Source: Bacteroidetes bacterium GWF2_35_48
Lineage (GTDB): Bacteria > Bacteroidota > Bacteroidia > Bacteroidales > GWF2-35-48
DNA: 64,000 bases
Direction: 5' to 3'
NCBI GenBank assembly: GCA_001769125.1
Contig: MEOG01000137.1
Location: 1 to 64,000, forward strand
Shown: piece after piece, positions 28,054-36,080 of the stretch
Position numbering within the stretch: position 1 is the first letter of the stretch
Layout: the number at the start of each line of letters is the position of its first letter
Program-made: the position numbers and the translations under genes
Notes under the pieces: model-generated
Databases searched by the model: none
Told to the model about the DNA's origin: nothing
What the model saw: only the letters and a program-made list of their open reading frames with translations

Positions 28054-29422
28054 CGAAAGGTTAAACACTCTGAAAAATATTGTTTCTGATCCGGAAAGTA
28101 ACTACGGACAAATTCGGATAACAAAAATTAAAATATCGGATTACCGTTTTTTCTGTGGCGAATACGAATTCGATTTCAATGGGAAAAATGTGCTGATGTA
28201 TGGCGAGAATGGCAGTGGGAAAAGTTCTGTTTATAAAGCGCTGGGCTTGCTTGCAAGTAAAAAGTATAGCGAAATTACCGAACACGTAAATATATTTTCT
28301 GAAGGTAAGTCGCCTTTAGTTGAGTTTAGTTTTTCCAATGGAAGAGACCTTATAATACATAGCGATCTTGATGAATTACCCAAAGGAATGGAATTTATTG
28401 AAGGTTTATCGGTTTTCTCCCCCATGCTCGATTACAAAAAATTATTGAAAGTGCATTTTTCAATGAATGAGAAAGATGAAAACATCAATATTTATGATAT
28501 GCTCCGTATTCTTTTTAAAGATTACCCATGTAAAGAAAAACAAACCCTTTCAGAGATTACTGATCCAATTGAATATTTTGACACTTTAAAAAGTATTGTT
28601 AATTCTGAATTAATTGTAAATTCTAACGAAATTCTGAATTTTTTTGAGGCAGATGTTAAAATCCTGTCGTTTGGGTTTCAACAAAAATTTGCATCAGATG
28701 GTCGTGGAGTTGAACCTGTAATTAATATTAAAGTTGAATTTAAAGATAATGAATTAACGAGCTATCATAATTTTCTCAACGAGGCCAGACTTACATCATT
28801 AGCCATTTCCATATATTTTTCCGCTATTCTTCGTTTGTTGGATACTTTAAACAAAGAATGCCTGAAAATACTTGTACTTGATGATTTGCTCATTAGTCTA
28901 GATATGAGTAATCGTTTGAAATTACTGGAAATACTTAAAAATAAATTTAACAATTTTCAAATTTTCTTTTTTACCCACGACAAAGAATCATTTGATCTAT
29001 TCAGAGATAAAATGGACTGGGAAAAATTTGAACTTTACCTTCATGAAATTGATAATATACCCAAACCTATAATTAAAAAAGGTGCTTCTGAAATTGATAG
29101 AGCGAAAGAATTTTTTGCACAAAAAGAATATGAAGCATGTGCTTTATTTTTAAGAAAAGGCTTTGAAAAACTTTTAAAAAATTATTTACCACGGAGAGAG
29201 CAACTCGACAAAAATTTTAATGAACTGGATTTATCAGGCTTAATAGGAAAAGCTATTTTTATTTGTTCTTTTGACGATACTTTACAAATCTTGAAATCAT
29301 TAAACAGTAATCGGAAACATTTGTTGAATCCGCTTTGCCACTCCAATCCTAAGACCATTCACGCAAATGAAATAAAAGAAGCTATCGAAAATTTGGAGAA
29401 ACTTAACGAATTACTAAAATAG
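28046..29422 (+). CDS. AAA/SMC-like ATPase of the defence operon
   Basis: A 458-aa protein with an ABC/RecF-type N-terminal half. It begins with IKISDYRFFCGEYEFDF and has the Walker A GENGSGKSS (residues 53-61). A degenerate signature (EARLTSLAISIYFSAIL) precedes Walker B and D-loop at about residues 275-290 (LKILVLDDLLISLD). There is little coiled coil between them, so it is shorter than SMC or RecN proteins. The C-terminal third (about 340-458) is helical, with RAKEFFAQKEYEACALFLRKGFE, reminiscent of HEPN-like domains in RloC/PrrC-type proteins. It overlaps the methyltransferase gene by 8 bp, so it belongs to the same operon. A sensor or effector role is plausible but not shown. Confidence 0.75.
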   Translation: MTDERLNTLKNIVSDPESNYGQIRITKIKISDYRFFCGEYEFDFNGKNVLMYGENGSGKSSVYKALGLLASKKYSEITEHVNIFSEGKSPLVEFSFSNGRDLIIHSDLDELPKGMEFIEGLSVFSPMLDYKKLLKVHFSMNEKDENINIYDMLRILFKDYPCKEKQTLSEITDPIEYFDTLKSIVNSELIVNSNEILNFFEADVKILSFGFQQKFASDGRGVEPVINIKVEFKDNELTSYHNFLNEARLTSLAISIYFSAILRLLDTLNKECLKILVLDDLLISLDMSNRLKLLEILKNKFNNFQIFFFTHDKESFDLFRDKMDWEKFELYLHEIDNIPKPIIKKGASEIDRAKEFFAQKEYEACALFLRKGFEKLLKNYLPRREQLDKNFNELDLSGLIGKAIFICSFDDTLQILKSLNSNRKHLLNPLCHSNPKTIHANEIKEAIENLEKLNELLK

Positions 29423-29427
29423 ATATT

Positions 29428-29596
29428 ATGGTTTACAAACTCTATGAACTCACTTACGAAGAGGTAAAAATAGTAGAGCCTGCCTTCGGTTTATCAGAAA
29501 AAGAATACAATGAGTACAAAATTCAATAAACCTCCGGCAGGTAAACCGGAATTTGCGTTGAGTGAGGAGGAGTATAAGAAATTTGAGACAAAATAA
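29428..29596 (+). pseudogene. Remnant of a methyltransferase C-terminal tail
   Basis: The short frame MVYKLYELTYEEVKIVEP resembles the final tail of Eco57I/type IIG methyltransferases (YxLYxLTxEExxIVE). It stops at 29527. An overlapping +1 frame (29510-29596) continues with FALSEEEYKKFE, like a frameshifted or duplicated end of the same tail. The first 53 bp recur with three changes at 30707-30759. This is debris of another R-M gene, not a working gene. Confidence 0.5.
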
Positions 29597-29609
29597 AAAA
29601 ACAAATATT

Positions 29610-29831
29610 ATGAGTAATATTAAATTATTTGAAAGTAAAAAAGTTCGTACTCATTGGGATGTTTAAAATGAACAATGGTTTTTTTCAGTAATAGATGTAA
29701 TAGAAATACTCACGGAAAGTCCTCGACCACGAAAGTACTGGAGTGCCTTAAAATCAAAATTACTAGCAGAGGGAAGTGAAGTGTCCCTCAAATTGGGACA
29801 GTTGAAAATGCAAGCCGAAGATGGCAAATAA
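29610..29831 (+). pseudogene. Truncated duplicate of the Bro-N gene
   Basis: The frame begins MSNIKLFESKKVRTHWDV, meets TAA at 29664-29666, then continues NEQWFFSVIDVIEILTESP and ends QAEDGK-stop. It parallels residues 1-74 of the intact gene at 29858 (MSNIKLFENRQIRSVWDEAEEKWYFSIIDVV in two parts). It is a diverged, inactivated N-terminal copy placed directly before the intact gene. Confidence 0.75.
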
Positions 29832-29857
29832 AACAACATATTCAAATACATGCCTTT

Positions 29858-30682
29858 ATGAGCAATATAAAACTATTTGAGAACAGGCAAATCCGTTCTG
29901 TATGGGACGAAGCAGAAGAAAAATGGTATTTTTCCATTATAGATGTAGTAGCTATACTTACCGGCAGTCCAGATCCAAGAAATTATTGGAAGGTGCTGAA
30001 ACACCGGCTGTCAAAGGAGGGAAATGAAACGGTTACAAATTGTAACCAGTTGAAATTGGTAGCAGAAGATGGCAAGTTACGAGAAACAGATGTTGGAGAT
30101 GTTGAACAACTTTTTCGTTTAATCCAATCTATTCCATCGCCCAAAGCCGAACCCTTTAAACAATGGCTTGCCAAAGTTGGTTACGAACGTATGCAGGAAA
30201 TAGCCAATCCGGAACAAAGCCTTGATAGAGCACGTGAAAACTGGCAAAAACTCGGGCGCAGCGAAAAATGGGTACAACAGCGCATGACAGGGCAGGAAAC
30301 CCGAAATAAACTTACCGATTATTGGAAAGATGCAGGTATAAAAGAAAATGATGAATTTGCATTACTCACAAATATTATTCATCAGGAATGGACAGGGCTT
30401 ACCGTAAAAAAACACAAAGATTTAAAAGGGTTAAAATCACAAAACCTAAGAGACCACATGAGTGAAGCTGAGTTGATTTTTACTGCCCTTGCAGAACTTT
30501 CGACAAGACAAATAGCAGAAACCGAAGAAGCAAAAGGCTTGCAACAAAATGCCAAAGCGAGTAAAAAAGGAGGAGCAGTAGCCAAAAATGCTCGTAAAGA
30601 ATTAGAAAGCAAAACAGGTAAAAGTGTTGTAACAGGCGAAAATTTTTTACCACCCAAAAAAGAAAACAAAAAATTAAAATAA
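29858..30682 (+). CDS. Bro-N domain (phage antirepressor-like) protein
   Basis: A 274-aa protein with an N-terminal Bro-N domain (about residues 5-110: VWDEAEEKWYFSIIDVVAILT.., ETDVGDVEQLFRLIQSIPSPKAEPFKQWLAKV). A helical C-terminal half follows (LTDYWKDAGIKENDEFALLTNIIHQEWTG.., LRDHMSEAELIFTALAELST) and the tail is lysine-rich. Bro-N proteins bind DNA and act as antirepressors in phages; this chromosomal type is frequent beside restriction-modification loci in Bacteroidota. It is preceded by its own broken copy and flanked on both sides by the 53-bp methyltransferase-tail repeat. Confidence 0.8.
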   Translation: MSNIKLFENRQIRSVWDEAEEKWYFSIIDVVAILTGSPDPRNYWKVLKHRLSKEGNETVTNCNQLKLVAEDGKLRETDVGDVEQLFRLIQSIPSPKAEPFKQWLAKVGYERMQEIANPEQSLDRARENWQKLGRSEKWVQQRMTGQETRNKLTDYWKDAGIKENDEFALLTNIIHQEWTGLTVKKHKDLKGLKSQNLRDHMSEAELIFTALAELSTRQIAETEEAKGLQQNAKASKKGGAVAKNARKELESKTGKSVVTGENFLPPKKENKKLK

Positions 30683-30706
30683 GACTTAGAAAAAGAAATA
30701 GACATA

Positions 30707-30952
30707 ATGGTTTACAAACTCTATGAACTCACTTACGAAGAAGTAAAAATAGTTGAACCATCGCAGCAGGCACACACATTGTCAAGCCACACAGGCAATC
30801 TCACAAACCAAAGCCTGCCAAAGAGTGTGCCTGCACAGCCCTATTTTGCCCTATGGGGCAATTTGTCCACCGCACAAAAAAACAAAATAAATTGTGCTTC
30901 GATTCAACAGCAGTGGTTGATAAACAGGAATGATTATAAAGTAATATTATGA
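30707..30952 (+). pseudogene. Second methyltransferase-tail remnant fused to palindromic DNA
   Basis: The first 18 codons (MVYKLYELTYEEVKIVEP) repeat the tail at 29428. The frame then runs on through unrelated palindromic sequence: GCAGGCACAC (30766-30775) pairs with GTGTGCCTGC (30825-30834). The 81-aa frame is therefore a chance extension. The end lies 26 bp before structured element B. Confidence 0.5.
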
Positions 30953-30977
30953 AAAGGGTAATAGTAAAACGCCCAGA

Positions 30978-31096
30978 ACGCTAACAAAGGGCGTAGCACA
31001 TTTCCCCCCCCCCATGATAACGCTAAAGCCCTACGTGCATGCGCATAGGTCTAAGGTAAGCGAAACTGTGCTAGCGCAGGTACCGTTGGAGGTAAT
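30978..31096 (+). other. Structured cassette-boundary element, copy B
   Basis: It begins GCTAACAAAGGGCGTAGC and contains a C10 run (31004-31013), AACGCTA (31019-31025), then CATGCGC (31038), GTCTAAGGT (31049) and CGAAAC (31061) with the same spacing as copy A. The central hairpin is CTGTG-CTAG-CGCAG, with one G-U pair where copy C has G-C. AAGGTA (31053) pairs with TACC(G)TT (31081). The right arm partner of AACGCTA is degenerate here. It lies between the defence block and the TPR-SpoIIE gene. Confidence 0.75.
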
Positions 31097-31127
31097 ATGA
31101 CAAAAAAAATGTAACAAAAACTAAATT

Positions 31128-33329
31128 ATGATATCCAATAATTCTAAAACAGGATTGACTATTATTTTAATAATGATAAGTTTCATTATTAATGCTCAAA
31201 ATAAAATAATTAAAGAAAAACACACCCGAAAGATTGATTCACTCTTAAATATTCTGCATTGTGCCAGTCATGATACCATAAAAGTCAGAACATTTGCTTT
31301 GTTATGTGATGAGTACCGTAACAATGACCCTGAAAAAGCCATGCAATACGGGAAACAAGGTTTGTTCCTTGCACAAAAAATAGCTTATAAAAGAGGAACA
31401 GCTATTTGTTATAATAATATCGGGAATGTTCACAACATTCAGGGTAGTTATCTTGATGCGATAGAATACTATCAAAAGTCAATAGATATCAATGAAGAAC
31501 TCGGGGATAAAAAAAGTGTAGCACACTGTTACGGTAATATAGGAATTATTTATAAAGAACAGGGTAATTACCCCAAAGCAATAGAATATTATCAACAATC
31601 TCTAAAAAAAGATGAAGAACTCGGTGACAAGAAGGGCATGGCTCAATGTTTTGGCAATATAGGAATTGTCTATTATAATCAGGGTAATTTTTCCAAAGCG
31701 ATAGAATACATGCAGAAGGATATGGAAATAGCTGAAGAACTAAGAGATAATAAAGGGATGGCATCATGCTATAATAATTTAGGGGTTATATATATTGAAC
31801 AAAAAAAATATTCAAAAGCTTTGGAATATTATCAAATGTCCCTAAAAATCAGTGAAAAGTCTGGGGATAAAAAAGGGATAGCCCAATGTTATGGCAATTT
31901 CGGAATTGCTTATTACGCACAAGGTAATTACCCCAATGCCCTTAAATACTACCAACAAGCGTTAGCAATTTTTGAAGAGTTAGGGAATAAAGGGGGAATT
32001 ACTATCACATTGGGGAATATTGCATCATCATATAATAAACTAAAAAAATATAACAATGCTATTGAATATGCAGAAAAAAGTCTGAAAATTGCTAAAGAAA
32101 TAGGCTCGCTTGATGATGAAATGATTGCTTTTGAAAATTTGGCAGAAGCATACGACAGTTTGGGCAATACAAAAAAAGAACTGATTTATTATAAACTGTT
32201 TACTATGGCAAAAGACAGCTTGTTCAATGAAGAAAAGCATAAACAAATTACTAAAATGGAAGCTATATACCAGACAGAGAAAAAACAAAAAGAAATCGAA
32301 CTTAAAAATACACAACTTGCCAAAAAAGAAGTTGAAGTTAAACAACAAAAAACTCAAAAATTTGCATTTATAGGTAGTTTTATTTTAATGTTGATATTAT
32401 CAGTAGTGATTTTTAAAAGTTACAGGGACAAGAAAAAAGCAAATATCCTGTTAACTGAACAGAAACACGAAATAGAAGAAAAGAACGAAGAACTCAATCA
32501 GCAAAATGCTGAATTAGCGGCACAAAGAGATTATATTGCACAAATACATGAAAATATTACTGAAAGTATCCGGTATGCTGAACGGATACAAAAAGCTGTA
32601 CTACCCGATGAACAATATATTAAAAACAGAATTCAAAATGATTTTTTTATCTTATTTAAACCAAAAGATATTGTTTCTGGAGATTTTTATTTTGTAGAAC
32701 AGCGGAAAAATAAGTTATTAATTGCAGTAGCAGATTGCACGGGTCATGGAGTCCCCGGGGCTTTTATGAGTATGTTAGGGATTTCATTTTTAAATGAAAT
32801 AATTGCTAAAGAAGGAGTACAATCTGCAAGCCATGTTTTAGATGAATTAAGAAATTATGTAATTCATTCATTACAACAAAAAGGAATTATGGGTGAACAG
32901 AAAGATGGAATGGATATAGCTTTTGTTGCTTTAAATATTAATACAAATGAACTCCAGTTTGCAGGTGCAAACAATCCTATATATCTTATACATACAAACA
33001 CTAATAATGAATTAACTGAAATCAAAGGAGATAAAATGCCTGTAGCAATTCACGATAGTATGAATAATTTTACTAATCAAATTATACAATTACAAAAAGG
33101 AGATATTTTTTATTTAATGAGTGATGGTTACAAAGACCAATTTGGAGGTTCAAAAGGTAAAAAATTCTTATCAAATAATCTTAAACAATTACTATGTGAA
33201 CATTGCATCAAATCTATGAACGAACAAAAAGAAGTTCTCGATAATACTATTGAAAACTGGAAAACTGGTTATGAAATTAAATATGAACAGACAGATGATA
33301 TTACAGTTTTTGGCATTAAAATAAATTGA
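31128..33329 (+). CDS. TPR protein with SpoIIE-type PP2C phosphatase domain
   Basis: A 733-aa signalling protein. The N-terminal hydrophobic segment (about residues 5-23) acts as signal peptide or anchor. TPR repeats occupy about 60-370 (A.CYNNIG.VYxxQGNYxKAIEYYQxSLKIxEELGDKKG pattern). A transmembrane helix is at about 410-430 (FAFIGSFILMLILSVVIF), followed by a coiled coil (about 430-480) and a SpoIIE/PP2C phosphatase domain (about 500-733) with VSGDFYFVE, ADCTGHGVPGAFMS and LMSDGYKDQFGG. TPRs face the periplasm and the phosphatase the cytoplasm; such proteins dephosphorylate partner-switch proteins of the SpoIIAA/SiaC type. A SiaB/SiaC pair is encoded at 57 kb. This gene stands alone between elements B and C, as a single-gene cassette would. 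Confidence 0.9.
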   Translation: MISNNSKTGLTIILIMISFIINAQNKIIKEKHTRKIDSLLNILHCASHDTIKVRTFALLCDEYRNNDPEKAMQYGKQGLFLAQKIAYKRGTAICYNNIGNVHNIQGSYLDAIEYYQKSIDINEELGDKKSVAHCYGNIGIIYKEQGNYPKAIEYYQQSLKKDEELGDKKGMAQCFGNIGIVYYNQGNFSKAIEYMQKDMEIAEELRDNKGMASCYNNLGVIYIEQKKYSKALEYYQMSLKISEKSGDKKGIAQCYGNFGIAYYAQGNYPNALKYYQQALAIFEELGNKGGITITLGNIASSYNKLKKYNNAIEYAEKSLKIAKEIGSLDDEMIAFENLAEAYDSLGNTKKELIYYKLFTMAKDSLFNEEKHKQITKMEAIYQTEKKQKEIELKNTQLAKKEVEVKQQKTQKFAFIGSFILMLILSVVIFKSYRDKKKANILLTEQKHEIEEKNEELNQQNAELAAQRDYIAQIHENITESIRYAERIQKAVLPDEQYIKNRIQNDFFILFKPKDIVSGDFYFVEQRKNKLLIAVADCTGHGVPGAFMSMLGISFLNEIIAKEGVQSASHVLDELRNYVIHSLQQKGIMGEQKDGMDIAFVALNINTNELQFAGANNPIYLIHTNTNNELTEIKGDKMPVAIHDSMNNFTNQIIQLQKGDIFYLMSDGYKDQFGGSKGKKFLSNNLKQLLCEHCIKSMNEQKEVLDNTIENWKTGYEIKYEQTDDITVFGIKIN

Positions 33330-33345
33330 TTACAATCCATACTAT

Positions 33346-33470
33346 CTATAACATTGCGTGTAGCGACCATTCTTTGCTGATAAATGCTATCCTGACGGCA
33401 TGCGCATTAAGTCTAAGGTTAGCGAAACTGCGCCAACGCAGAAACCTTTAGCATTAAATTGGTAACAAAT
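33346..33470 (+). other. Structured cassette-boundary element, copy C
   Basis: The best-preserved structure of the three copies. Outer stem: AATGCTA (33383-33389) pairs perfectly with TAGCATT (33449-33455). Second stem: AAGGTT (33415-33420) with AACCTT (33443-33448). Central hairpin: CTGCG-CCAA-CGCAG (33428-33441). The conserved blocks CATGCGC, GTCTAAGGT and CGAAAC are present with one extra base after CATGCGC. The left end is TATAACATTGCGTGTAGC and the right end GGTAACAAAT. It lies between the TPR-SpoIIE gene and the core gene xseA. Confidence 0.8.
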
Positions 33471-33537
33471 ACACTCAAGTCATTAATATAGCAGTGGCAT
33501 ACATGTTTACGACTCTTGTTTAACTCTAAAAACTCTT

Positions 33538-33568
33538 TTTGCCGTTTTCATTTTTCATCTTACATTTG
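33538..33568 (+). promoter_or_regulatory. xseA promoter
   Basis: TTTG (33538-33541), a 19-bp spacer, then TACATTTG (33561-33568) match the Bacteroidota sigma factor consensus (-33 TTTG, -7 TAnnTTTG). Only 8 bp separate the -7 box from the ATG at 33577, so the mRNA must have a very short leader or be leaderless. Confidence 0.75.
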
Positions 33569-33576
33569 TATAATTT

Positions 33577-34980
33577 ATGATGAAAGAAAAAACCCCAATA
33601 TCGCTCTATGAACTGAACCTGCTGATAAAAGGAAAAATCTCACAGGCTTTTCCTGAAAAAGTATGGATTGTTGCAGAAATCAGCGATCTTACTCTGAACC
33701 GGAACGGTCACTGTTATCTTGACCTTATTCAAAAAGATACTATTTCGAATCAAACCATTGCCCGCTCACGGGCTACAATCTGGAGCTATACCTTTCGTTC
33801 CCTGCGCCCTTTTTTTGAAAGCAGCACAGGACGTGAGATTTCAGCCGGACTTAAAATAATGGTTCTTTGTTCAGTTGAATTTCATGAGGTTTATGGATTC
33901 AGTTTAAATATTTTAGATATTGATCCTACCTACACTTTGGGCGATATTGAAAAAAAGAAAAAAGAAATCATTGCAAAGCTTCAGGCAGAAGGCATTTTCA
34001 ACATGAATAAGGAGCTGGAATTTCCGGCTGTTCCACAAAAAATTGCCATCATCTCCTCTCCTACTGCTGCGGGCTACGAAGATTTTATCAAGCAGCTCCA
34101 CAACAATCCATCAGCATATAAATTTTATACAAAACTTTTTCCCGCCACAATGCAGGGCGATGAAACTGAAACCAGCATTATTGCGGCACTTGAAAAAATT
34201 TATGCGTATGAATATTTTTTCGATGTGGTGGTCATTATCCGTGGCGGAGGTGCTAAAGCTGATCTCAATTCGTTCGACACATACAACCTTGCTTATCATA
34301 TAACTCAGTTTCCGTTGCCGGTAATTACAGGAATTGGACACGAACGCGATGATACAATTACAGATATGGTGGCGCACACAAAATGTAAAACACCTACTGC
34401 TGTAGCCGAATTTCTGATTAATGAAGTTACGGAATTTGAGATGCAGCTCGAAGAACTAAAAAATTTATTTACGGAAACAATTACAGAGCAAATCAAGGAT
34501 CATAAACAAAAAATTGAGAGTTTGTCTTATTCGTTCTTACCTCTTGTTCAAAATCTGATATTTCAGAAAAAGAACAAACAGGATATTCTGCAATTGCGCT
34601 TTATCAGCAATGTTCAGAATGTTATTGAAAACTCGAAAGCGAAACTTACAGGTATTTCTGCTAGTCTGTATCAAAACATAGCTTTTTACAAAACAATCAA
34701 CAATCAAAAAATAGAAACTTACAGAAAAATGTGCTTCCGAAGCTGTGAAAATTATATCAATTCAGGAAAACACAAAATAGAAATGCTCGAAATAAAAAAC
34801 AAAAGCCACGATCCGTATGTGATATTGAAAAAAGGATATTCCATCACAAGAAAAAACGGTAAAATTCTGAAAAGCATTGCAGATATTAACGAGGGAGACA
34901 CATTGGAAAATATTCTTGCAAATGGAAAAATAATCAGTACGGTTAAAACTAAAACCCCTGCAAATGATTCAACAAATTGA
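33577..34980 (+). CDS. xseA: Exodeoxyribonuclease VII large subunit
   Basis: A 467-aa protein with the N-terminal OB-fold (about residues 5-115; SLYELNLLIKGKI..VWIVAEISDL) and the catalytic exonuclease VII domain (about 135-300). Conserved motifs are IISSPTAAGYEDF, RGGGAKADLNSFDTYNLA and GIGHERDDTITDMVAH..KTPTAVAEFLI. A coiled-coil region and a short C-terminal segment (YVILKKGYSITRKNGK) follow. With XseB it degrades single-stranded DNA to short oligonucleotides. The small subunit gene xseB is not next to it; yjbQ overlaps its 3' end by 17 bp instead. It marks the return to core genome after the accessory island. Confidence 0.95.
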   Translation: MMKEKTPISLYELNLLIKGKISQAFPEKVWIVAEISDLTLNRNGHCYLDLIQKDTISNQTIARSRATIWSYTFRSLRPFFESSTGREISAGLKIMVLCSVEFHEVYGFSLNILDIDPTYTLGDIEKKKKEIIAKLQAEGIFNMNKELEFPAVPQKIAIISSPTAAGYEDFIKQLHNNPSAYKFYTKLFPATMQGDETETSIIAALEKIYAYEYFFDVVVIIRGGGAKADLNSFDTYNLAYHITQFPLPVITGIGHERDDTITDMVAHTKCKTPTAVAEFLINEVTEFEMQLEELKNLFTETITEQIKDHKQKIESLSYSFLPLVQNLIFQKKNKQDILQLRFISNVQNVIENSKAKLTGISASLYQNIAFYKTINNQKIETYRKMCFRSCENYINSGKHKIEMLEIKNKSHDPYVILKKGYSITRKNGKILKSIADINEGDTLENILANGKIISTVKTKTPANDSTN

Positions 34981-35374
34981 ATTTTCTTTGCCTCCCTGCA
35001 AAAGAGGTTTTCACCTCATAACATCGCTTATTGAAAAAAAACTGGAATCTTTACCGGAAAAAGGCTTGCTTCACATTCACATCAAACACACATCAGCAGG
35101 TATTACCATAAATGAGAATGCCGACCCTACAGTACGCCTTGATTTTGAAACATTTTTCAATAAACTTATTCCTGAAAATTCAAATTATTTTAAACACACC
35201 AGCGAAGGAAGCGATGATATGCCTTCGCATCTGAAAGCCTCTATAATAGGACAAAACATAACAATCCCGATTACAAATTACCGAATGAATTTAGGAACAT
35301 GGCAGGGAATTTATTTTTGTGAATTCAGAGATTTTGGTGGCGATAGAAAAATTGTGCTTACTATGTATTCGTGA
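34964..35374 (+). CDS. yjbQ: YjbQ / UPF0047 family protein
   Basis: A 136-aa protein with the signature HIKHTSAGITINENADPTVRLDFE (quoted here in part), the later motif EGSDDMPSHLKAS and the ending GTWQGIYFCEFRDFGGDRKIVLT, all typical of UPF0047/YjbQ. Members have been reported to have weak thiamine-phosphate synthase activity; the physiological role is unclear. The start overlaps xseA by 17 bp, so the two are translated from one mRNA. The length is normal for the family. Confidence 0.9.
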   Translation: MIQQIEFSLPPCKRGFHLITSLIEKKLESLPEKGLLHIHIKHTSAGITINENADPTVRLDFETFFNKLIPENSNYFKHTSEGSDDMPSHLKASIIGQNITIPITNYRMNLGTWQGIYFCEFRDFGGDRKIVLTMYS

Positions 35375-35470
35375 AAAAAATCTAATCTGATAAATGAATT
35401 TTCTTTTAACACGAATTACCTAAATCAGGACAGGTTACACGAATTTGATTCATTTAGAATTACCCATTTT

Positions 35471-35491
35471 CAGCCTTTGGATTGAAGGCTG
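35471..35491 (+). terminator. Hairpin downstream of yjbQ
   Basis: CAGCCTT (35471-35477) pairs with AAGGCTG (35485-35491) across a 7-nt loop, about 95 bp after the yjbQ stop. There is no long T-run, so termination is only a possibility. Confidence 0.4.
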
Positions 35492-35554
35492 ATTTGTGTG
35501 GGGTGTGAATGTGCCTTGCTGTGTGTGCAGTATTTTTGAATACCTTTTCCTACA

Positions 35555-35588
35555 TTTGTTATAAAACAATAAAAATTTCGTATTTTTG
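35555..35588 (+). promoter_or_regulatory. Promoter of the broken toxin-antitoxin-like pair
   Basis: TTTG (35555-35558), a 22-bp spacer and TATTTTTG (35581-35588) fit the Bacteroidota promoter pattern. The ATG chosen for the next gene (35616) is 27 bp downstream, which favours it over the in-frame ATG at 35586 inside the -7 box. Confidence 0.55.
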
Positions 35589-35615
35589 CATCAATATAAT
35601 TCGAATAAAAATATT

Positions 35616-36080
35616 ATGGAAACCATATCACATAAAACAGAAATTGAAAACACTTTTTCACGTGTCAGAACAATTTCTTTCAGAGAGAAAAAAAGCCCTC
35701 TTTTAGATGAAGAAAAAGTAAATGCTTTTTTAGATGCAATGATTGAATTTAAAAAGATACTGGTTGAAAAAACTCAAATTATTAATAACATAAATGAGCG
35801 TATTGAAAAACTGACTTGGTTTAGTGATTTAGACGAAGATTGTTTGATGATTTTAAATGACCTGATTTCTTCTGCAAAAGACTTGCGTTCTTCTCTGATC
35901 CGCCAATATGTTTCAATGAATGATCTCAGAAAAAAAGGCATTGCTAAAGAAGAAATAAAAGATTTTAAAAATTCCATTGATGAATTAAAAGAAGCGTATG
36001 AAGACTTGGAATCTGTCTTCTTTTTTCTTCCAAAAATTACTGCATTTGTTGACACAACGAAACAACTTTCTCTTGTTTAA
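35616..36080 (+). CDS. Helical protein, possible antitoxin partner
   Basis: A 154-aa, highly charged, probably all-helical protein (METISHKTEIENTF start) with coiled-coil-like stretches around residues 40-65 and 90-135. I do not recognise the family. Its stop codon overlaps the ATG of the next gene (TAATG at 36078-36082). That next gene looks like a RelE-type toxin broken by a stop codon, so this may be the surviving antitoxin. The role is inferred from this arrangement alone. Confidence 0.55.
   Translation: METISHKTEIENTFSRVRTISFREKKSPLLDEEKVNAFLDAMIEFKKILVEKTQIINNINERIEKLTWFSDLDEDCLMILNDLISSAKDLRSSLIRQYVSMNDLRKKGIAKEEIKDFKNSIDELKEAYEDLESVFFFLPKITAFVDTTKQLSLV

Noticed and set aside
20262-29422. 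Naming the operon DISARM or BREX
   Set aside because: The diagnostic genes (drmA/drmB, or pglZ/brxC) are absent, so only a general defence role is claimed.
31004-31013. C10 tract as a phase-variation switch
   Set aside because: It lies inside element B and not in a coding frame or between a -33 and -7 box.
19357-33470. Calling elements A-C true integron attC sites
   Set aside because: The GTTRRRY/RYYYAAC core sites are not present in the right places and no integrase is in the window. They are described only as analogous.
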